Shown here: positions 37,565 through 41,828 of the stretch, piece by piece
Numbering within the stretch: the stretch's first letter is position 1
Layout of the letters: each line of letters opens with the position of its first letter
Source: GWA1-54-12 sp964489845
Lineage (GTDB): Bacteria; Patescibacteriota; Minisyncoccia; UBA6257; GWB1-50-10
Reading direction: 5' to 3'
Length of the DNA: 41,828 nucleotides
Assembly (NCBI GenBank): GCA_964489845.1
Contig: CAZAZV010000005.1
Location: forward strand, 1 to 41,828
Program-made: the position numbers and the translations under genes
Notes under the pieces: generated by a model
What the model saw: the letters and a program-made list of their open reading frames with translations, nothing else
Told to the model about the DNA's origin: nothing
Database searches by the model: none

Positions 37565-38650
37565 CTATTTTCGTACCGTCTCAATCAGCGCGACTTCGAG
37601 CGGGATGTTCGGAAATTGGCTGTAGCGCATTTCCGAGTACGCCTCGATGAGCGCTTTCAAAACCGGGAGGTGCCGTTTCACGTCGAAGAGTTTCGAGAGC
37701 GCCTTGAGTTTTTTCAGGTGCATATCGGTAAGTTCCTGCGAGAACTGCCCCTCCATCACAGGGCTCACGGCGAGCACCGCCGTCTGCCGCAGGAATGTAA
37801 GCAGGTCTTTGGTGAAGGCGGGGAGGTGATGCCCCTCATCCATAACTTGCGAGATGAGTGCGAGCACGGCGTCGATGTCGCCTTTCAAGATGTGTTCCGC
37901 GCACGAACTTATGGTTGAGAAACCGACCTTGCCGCTCATTGCTTCCACGTCAAGGATTGTGATGTGTTTCGAGAGCGCCGAAAGCTCGTCAAGGAGCGAC
38001 TCGGCGTCGCGGAAACTCCCTTCGGCGGATGACGCGATGAGTTCGAGTGCTTCGGGGTCTGCGGTGATGTGCTCGGCCGCCACGATTTTTTCGAGCTTTT
38101 TGACAATCAGTTTCAGCGGTACCCGCTTGAAATAGAAATGCTGGGTTCGGGAAACGATTGTTGCGGGGACTTTCTCGAGTTCGGTCGTGGCGAGAATCAT
38201 AATGACGTCTTGCGGCGGTTCCTCAAGAGTTTTCAGGAGCGCGTTGAAGGCGGGGGCGGTAAGCATGTGCACCTCGTCGATGATGAAAACCTTATAGCGA
38301 GAGCTCGACGGTGCGGTGCGGACACTCTCTTTCAAATTGCGTATTTCGTCGATGCCGCGATTCGAGGCCGCATCGATTTCGACGACGTCCAAACTGTGCC
38401 CCGCGTCTATCTCGCGGCAGGTATCGCACGCATTGCACGGCTCGCCGTCCTTCGAACGTTCGCAATTCGCCGCTTTGGCGATGAGGCGGGCGGTGGTTGT
38501 CTTGCCGCTCCCGCGAGGACCCGAAAAAAGATAGGCGTGCGCAAGTTTGCCCTGCCGGGCGGCTTCTCTCAAAATCTGCACCGTCAATTCCTGCCCCAGA
38601 ACATCCGCGAATGTGGAGGGACGGTACTGGCGATAAAACGCTTGTGCCAT
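37565..38650 (-). CDS. dnaX: DNA polymerase III gamma-type clamp-loader subunit
   Basis: ATPase of the clamp loader. The 361-aa protein starts MAQAFYRQYRPSTFADVLGQ, has Walker A in SGPRGSGKTTTAR (about residues 43-55), a four-Cys zinc motif (CERSKDGEPCNACDTC), Walker B IIDEVHML and the arginine-finger region ATIVSRTQHF. It ends after the third domain, so only a gamma-like product is made; the tau part that binds polymerase and helicase is missing. Many bacteria encode over 500 aa. Divergent from the PEBP-like gene. Confidence 0.95.
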   Translation of the reverse strand: MAQAFYRQYRPSTFADVLGQELTVQILREAARQGKLAHAYLFSGPRGSGKTTTARLIAKAANCERSKDGEPCNACDTCREIDAGHSLDVVEIDAASNRGIDEIRNLKESVRTAPSSSRYKVFIIDEVHMLTAPAFNALLKTLEEPPQDVIMILATTELEKVPATIVSRTQHFYFKRVPLKLIVKKLEKIVAAEHITADPEALELIASSAEGSFRDAESLLDELSALSKHITILDVEAMSGKVGFSTISSCAEHILKGDIDAVLALISQVMDEGHHLPAFTKDLLTFLRQTAVLAVSPVMEGQFSQELTDMHLKKLKALSKLFDVKRHLPVLKALIEAYSEMRYSQFPNIPLEVALIETVRK

Positions 38651-38656
38651 ATGTAT

Positions 38657-38662
38657 ATACTA
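38657..38662 (-). promoter_or_regulatory. -10 of dnaX
   Basis: Minus strand TAGTAT ending 6 nt before the ATG at 38650; the mRNA would be leaderless. Registers TATATA/TATACA overlap it, so the exact hexamer is uncertain. Confidence 0.4.
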
Positions 38663-38674
38663 CCGTTTTTGTGC

Positions 38675-38680
38675 TACCAT
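38675..38680 (+). promoter_or_regulatory. Possible -10 of the PEBP-like gene
   Basis: TACCAT ending 8 nt before the ATG at 38689; weak, but its placement matches the other leaderless genes. Confidence 0.35.
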
Positions 38681-38688
38681 TCAACCGT

Positions 38689-39306
38689 ATGCGGTTCGTG
38701 CTGTACGCGGTGGCGCTCCTCATGATGGCGGGCATCGTCATCGCCGCGATGCAGCTTTTCCCCGTACCGCCGCCGCTTTCTTCGGCGCCCACGTTCGAGC
38801 CAAACGTGGTCGCGATACCGACCTCAACGTCAACATTCTCGGTGGCAACATCAACGATTATGGAACTCAAAAGCGGCATATTCAGAGAAGGAAGTGCGAT
38901 TCCGGAACAGTACACCTGCGACGGGGAAGACATAAATCCGCTCTTGGAGCTCAAGGGCGTGCCCGAAACGGCGAAGTCGCTCGCGCTTACGCTCCTTGAC
39001 CCTGACGCGACGGGCGGCAGAACGTTCACGCACTGGCTCATCTGGAACCTCCCGACAGATGCCGCGTACATTCCCGACGATGGGATACCGGCGGGAGCAG
39101 TCGAGGGAACGAACGACTTCGGCAGGGTGGGGTACGGCGGACCGTGTCCGCCGAAGGGCGCAAAGGCGCACCGCTACGTCTTCACGCTCTACGCGCTCGA
39201 CACAACGCTCTCGCTTCCGGAGGGCGCATCGAGGAGCGATCTGGAAGCGGCATTGCAGGGACATGTTATCGAAGAAGCAACGCTTACCGGCACCTACGGC
39301 AGATAA
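38689..39306 (+). CDS. PEBP/YbhB-like exported protein
   Basis: Phosphatidylethanolamine-binding-protein (RKIP/YbhB) fold; biochemical role in bacteria is unclear. The 205-aa protein has an N-terminal signal or anchor (about residues 3-20), a Thr/Ser/Pro-rich linker (about 30-57), then the PEBP domain with PEQYTCDGEDINPLLEL, LLDPDATGGRTFTHWLIWNL and GYGGPCPPKGAKAHRYVFTL, including the DPDA and GxxPP ligand-site motifs. The start at 38689 excludes a longer frame that runs antisense through dnaX. Overlaps the DUF4258-like gene by 44 nt. Confidence 0.9.
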   Translation: MRFVLYAVALLMMAGIVIAAMQLFPVPPPLSSAPTFEPNVVAIPTSTSTFSVATSTIMELKSGIFREGSAIPEQYTCDGEDINPLLELKGVPETAKSLALTLLDPDATGGRTFTHWLIWNLPTDAAYIPDDGIPAGAVEGTNDFGRVGYGGPCPPKGAKAHRYVFTLYALDTTLSLPEGASRSDLEAALQGHVIEEATLTGTYGR

Positions 39307-39595
39307 ATACGTCTGGACGCGGCACGTGCGGGAGAAAATGGCGTACTACGGTCTCACGCCGAACCGCGTGAAGCGCATCATCCGCGCGCCCGAACGGACC
39401 GAAGAGGGAATCATCGAGGATACCGTCGCCGCGATGCAAACGGCCGGCACAAAGCGCAAAACGGAAATTTGGACGATGTACCGCCCGCACGGGAAGCAGA
39501 TTAGGGTGATCACGGCGTGGCGCTATCCTGGCCGGAGCCCGGAGCGGAACCCGGTACCGGAGGAGATTCTCCGGGAGGTCAGAGAATTGCTATGA
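39263..39595 (+). CDS. Small DUF4258-like protein
   Basis: A basic 110-aa protein whose core, YVWTRHVREKMAYYGLTPNR followed by a strand-rich ITAWRYPG end, resembles DUF4258/BrnT-like domains (an SxHxxxRM-type start then a beta sheet). Some relatives of that fold are RNase toxins, but I see no antitoxin partner. The start codon lies 44 nt inside the PEBP-like gene; ychF follows after 36 nt. Assignment is by pattern only. Confidence 0.6.
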   Translation: MLSKKQRLPAPTADKYVWTRHVREKMAYYGLTPNRVKRIIRAPERTEEGIIEDTVAAMQTAGTKRKTEIWTMYRPHGKQIRVITAWRYPGRSPERNPVPEEILREVRELL

Positions 39596-39605
39596 TTGAT
39601 TCCAT

Positions 39606-39633
39606 AAATCAATCATTATAAATCAATCATTAT
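39606..39633 (+). repeat. 14-bp tandem repeat leading into the ychF start codon
   Basis: AAATCAATCATTAT occurs twice head-to-tail (39606-39619, 39620-39633); the AT of the second copy plus the next G form the ychF ATG. ATGATTGAT (39592-39600) upstream can pair with ATCAATCAT in the repeats. Confidence 0.85.
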
Positions 39634-40636
39634 GAAGCTATCCATTGGCATCGTCGGGCTCCCGAACGTCGGGAAATCGACGCTCTTCAATATCTTGACA
39701 CGCCAAGAGGTAAACGCGGCGAACTATCCCTTCGCGACCATTGACCCGAATGTCGGCATCGTGCCCGTCCCGGACGAACGTCTCGACAAACTCTCGGCAA
39801 TGAGTAAATCGGCGCAGACGATACCGGCGGTCGTCGAATTCTACGATATCGCGGGACTTGTCCGCGGCGCGAGCAAGGGCGAGGGGCTCGGCAACCAGTT
39901 TCTGAATCACATCAAGGAGGTAAATGCGATTTTGCACGTCGTCCGCTGTTTTAGCGGAGGCGAGGTGGTTCACGTGGAGGGAACGACGAATCCGGTGCGC
40001 GATATAGACACGATAGAGAGCGAATTGATACTGAAGGACCTCGAAGCAGTTGAAAAGAACATGGAGCGCGTCAGCGGCGAAGCGCGGAGCGGCGATAAGG
40101 AAGCAAAACGGCGATTGGAACTCTTGACGAAGGCAAAGGGGATACTGGAATCGGAACGCGTCCTCTCATCATACCGGGAATTCGCGCAGGAGCGACTCTT
40201 CCGCGAACTGGGGCTCCTCACGACAAAGCCGCAGCTCTTTCTCCTGAATGGCGCCGAATCGGACATCACCCCCGTCCTGGTGGATAAGATAAAGAGTTTC
40301 GGAAACCCGTATTACATCGTGGCGGACCTGGGAAGGGCAACGGAGATACCGGCGGTGATACGGGAGGCGTACCGCATTCTCGGACTCGTGAGCTACTTCA
40401 CGACAGGAGAGAAAGAATCGCGCGCATGGACAGTGCAGAGCGGTTCGAACGCGAAGGAGGCGGCGGGGGCGATACATTCGGATTTCGAGGAGCATTTCAT
40501 ACGGGCGGAGGTAATTCACTGGGACAAGCTTCTTGAGGCGGGAAGCTGGGCGGCGGCACGGAGCAGGGGACTTATCCGAACGGAAGGGAAGCTCTATATC
40601 GTGGAGGACGGGGATGTGATGATTTTCAAGGTATAG
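39632..40636 (+). CDS. ychF: Ribosome-binding ATPase YchF (OLA1)
   Basis: Obg-family P-loop protein that prefers ATP and binds ribosomes. The 334-aa protein has GLPNVGKSTLFN (residues 7-18), the switch region NYPFATIDPNVG, FYDIAGLVRGASKGEGLGN, a central coiled coil (about 125-170) and a C-terminal TGS domain (YFTTGEKESRAWTV...). It is slightly shorter than the usual 363 aa. The G4-like motif reads LLNGAES. The start overlaps a tandem repeat; no good Shine-Dalgarno is visible. Confidence 0.95.
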   Translation: MKLSIGIVGLPNVGKSTLFNILTRQEVNAANYPFATIDPNVGIVPVPDERLDKLSAMSKSAQTIPAVVEFYDIAGLVRGASKGEGLGNQFLNHIKEVNAILHVVRCFSGGEVVHVEGTTNPVRDIDTIESELILKDLEAVEKNMERVSGEARSGDKEAKRRLELLTKAKGILESERVLSSYREFAQERLFRELGLLTTKPQLFLLNGAESDITPVLVDKIKSFGNPYYIVADLGRATEIPAVIREAYRILGLVSYFTTGEKESRAWTVQSGSNAKEAAGAIHSDFEEHFIRAEVIHWDKLLEAGSWAAARSRGLIRTEGKLYIVEDGDVMIFKV

Positions 40637-40652
40637 CATTGAGAAAGGAGAA

Positions 40653-40675
40653 CCTCCGGAGGAAGTTCGACTTCC
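40653..40675. repeat. Palindromes before lemA
   Basis: CCTCCGGAGG (40653-40662) overlaps GGAAGT-TCG-ACTTCC (40661-40675), a relative of the hairpins before proS and tRNA-Val. Confidence 0.5.
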
Positions 40676-40690
40676 GGTAACCGGCAGTAG

Positions 40691-40696
40691 TATAAT
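40691..40696 (+). promoter_or_regulatory. -10 of lemA
   Basis: Perfect TATAAT ending 8 nt before the ATG at 40705; leaderless. The -35 region (TTCGAC-like) lies in the GGAAGT hairpin. Confidence 0.55.
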
Positions 40697-40704
40697 TAAA
40701 GAAA

Positions 40705-41280
40705 ATGTCTACGGCATCCATCATTTCCATAATCCTCGCGGTTCTTGTCATTATCGCCATCGGCCTCTACAACAAGCTCGTCCGCTTGCGGAACCGGGCG
40801 GAAGAGGCGTGGGCCGACATCGATGTCCAGCTGAAGCGGCGGCACGACCTCATCCCGAATATCGTAGAGGCGGTGAAGGGGTACGCGGCGCACGAAGCGC
40901 GGGTATTCCAGAATGTGACGGACGCGCGGGCACGGGTACAGGATGCGCGGGCAGGGAAGGATATGAAGGCCCTGCAGGGAGCGGAGAACGCCCTTGCCGG
41001 AACGCTGAAGACCCTCTTCGCGGTCGCCGAGAATTACCCGGAACTGAAAGCGAACGCGAACTTCCTCGATTTGCAGCGAGAGCTCGCCGACACGGAAAAC
41101 AAGCTTCAGGCGGCACGGCGTTTCTACAACACCGTCGTGCGCGACTTGAACACCGCCATCGAAAGCTTCCCGTACAACACGTTCGCGGGCGCGTTCCATT
41201 TCGCGAAGCGGGAGTATTTCGAAATCGGGAACGAGGCGGAGAAGAACGTCCCCGAAGTGTCGTTCGACAAGAATATCTAA
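40705..41280 (+). CDS. lemA: LemA family protein
   Basis: Membrane-anchored helical protein of uncertain function. The 191-aa protein has an N-terminal transmembrane helix (about residues 5-22) followed by the LemA domain with YNKLVRLRNRAEEAWADIDV, QLKRRHDLIPNIVEAVKGYA and the C-terminal RRFYNTVVRDLNTAIESFPYN. Full length. It is coupled to htpX by a TAATG overlap, the common lemA-htpX pairing, suggesting a joint role in membrane-protein quality control. Confidence 0.95.
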   Translation: MSTASIISIILAVLVIIAIGLYNKLVRLRNRAEEAWADIDVQLKRRHDLIPNIVEAVKGYAAHEARVFQNVTDARARVQDARAGKDMKALQGAENALAGTLKTLFAVAENYPELKANANFLDLQRELADTENKLQAARRFYNTVVRDLNTAIESFPYNTFAGAFHFAKREYFEIGNEAEKNVPEVSFDKNI

Positions 41281-41828
41281 TGGCCAGTTTATATACCGAA
41301 CAGTCTGCCAATAAGCGGAGGACGTTCGCGCTGTTTACCGCATTTCTCATTTTCGTTATCGGAATCGGTTGGTTCCTCTCGTACGCGTATCGCGATACGG
41401 CGATTCTCTATTTCGCCGTTTTCTTCGCCATCGCGATGAATATCGCGGCGTATTGGTTCTCTGATAAGCTGGTTTTAAAGATGGCGGGAGCGCAGGAGGC
41501 GGACGAGCAACAGTACCGCGAACTGCACCATATCGTGGAAAACCTCTGCATCACCGCCGGTTTGCCGAAGCCGAAAATCTATATCGTGAACGAGGGTCAA
41601 CCGAACGCCTTCGCGACGGGACGCGATGCGAACCATGCGGCCGTCGCGGTAACGAAAGGACTTCTCAACATCCTTGACCGCTCGGAGCTCGAGGGCGTAC
41701 TCTCGCACGAACTTTCGCACATCGGGAATCGTGATATGCTTGTCTCCACGGCGGCGGTTGTCCTCGCCGGATTCATTTCCATCGTGGCGGACATTTTTCT
41801 CCGCTCGCTCATGTGGGGCGGGCTGGGG
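41280..41828 (+). CDS. htpX: HtpX-like M48 membrane metalloprotease (partial)
   Basis: Membrane-embedded zinc protease that degrades misfolded membrane proteins. The first 183 residues are in the window; the gene runs off the right edge. Two N-terminal transmembrane segments (about residues 17-36 and 42-62) are followed by GLPKPKIYIVNEGQPNAFAT, a typical M48 segment, and the zinc site HELSHIGNRD with His143, Glu144 and His147. A further hydrophobic segment starts at about 155. The third zinc ligand lies beyond the window. The ATG overlaps the lemA stop. Confidence 0.93.
   Translation, partial: MASLYTEQSANKRRTFALFTAFLIFVIGIGWFLSYAYRDTAILYFAVFFAIAMNIAAYWFSDKLVLKMAGAQEADEQQYRELHHIVENLCITAGLPKPKIYIVNEGQPNAFATGRDANHAAVAVTKGLLNILDRSELEGVLSHELSHIGNRDMLVSTAAVVLAGFISIVADIFLRSLMWGGLG

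Noticed and set aside
1..41828. CRISPR array, prophage or integrase gene
   Set aside because: No regularly spaced repeats with unique spacers, no cas-like, phage structural or recombinase proteins were seen in any frame.

Overview
The window looks like a chromosomal stretch of a Candidate Phyla Radiation (Patescibacteria) bacterium, most probably a Parcubacteria-type lineage with moderately high GC. The evidence is indirect: very compact genes with start/stop overlaps, short versions of usually longer proteins (HrcA of about 232 residues, DnaX of 361, ProRS of 425 without the editing domain), a stripped-down division cluster, a half-size MFS-like protein, several uncharacterised families, and tRNA genes without encoded CCA. 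The standard code is used and UGA is a stop. Taxonomy is inferred from gene content only.

Layout, plus strand unless stated. 1-9.3 kb: proS, mreB-mreC-mreD-mrdA (cell-wall elongation), greA, lysS, serS and an FtsQ/POTRA-like division protein. 9.4-10.1 kb: a prepilin-like protein. 10.1-15.4 kb: a heat-shock operon hrcA-grpE-dnaK-(unknown membrane protein)-dnaJ behind a CIRCE-like operator. 15.4-17.7 kb: a low-GC zinc-metallopeptidase-like gene, then rplJ-rplL with a structured leader, then tRNA-Val. 17.7-20.1 kb: a tRNA-linked repeat element, a half MFS gene, a pyruvoyl-dependent arginine decarboxylase (minus strand), an odd tRNA-Gly-like gene with an enlarged D-loop, and a cysteine-less family-4 uracil-DNA glycosylase. 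20.1-26.6 kb: argS and a reduced dcw cluster mraZ-rsmH-ftsL-ftsI-murF. 26.6-32.7 kb is accessory in character: tRNA-Glu, tRNA-Pro, tRNA-Gln, repeat elements, rmuC, a nucleotidyltransferase and several unknown proteins, including two related proteins flanking tRNA-Gln. 32.8-41.8 kb: alpha/beta hydrolase, M23 peptidase, MliC-domain lipoprotein-like protein, FAD-linked oxidase, dnaX (minus), PEBP-like protein, DUF4258-like protein, ychF, lemA and the start of htpX, cut by the window end.

Two regulatory styles coexist. About a dozen genes have a sigma70-type -10 hexamer only 6-10 bases before the start codon, so they should make leaderless or nearly leaderless mRNA. A small set (171-aa unknown at 26871, the paralogues at 30784 and 31947) instead has strong promoters, a leader and a good Shine-Dalgarno sequence; a hairpin is visible in the plus-strand leaders.

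The most unusual signal is a family of about 165-bp non-coding elements placed behind tRNA-Val and tRNA-Pro. Each ends in an exact 17-18 bp copy of the 3' end of the tRNA it follows, as expected if short elements integrate into tRNA 3' ends. A third tRNA (Glu) is followed by a diverged copy of a tRNA 3' half. Other notable items are a 35-bp palindromic repeat carrying a DnaA-box-like sequence (one copy inside a coding gene), a candidate small RNA at about 35.67-35.85 kb, and an rplJ leader with mutually exclusive terminator/antiterminator pairings.
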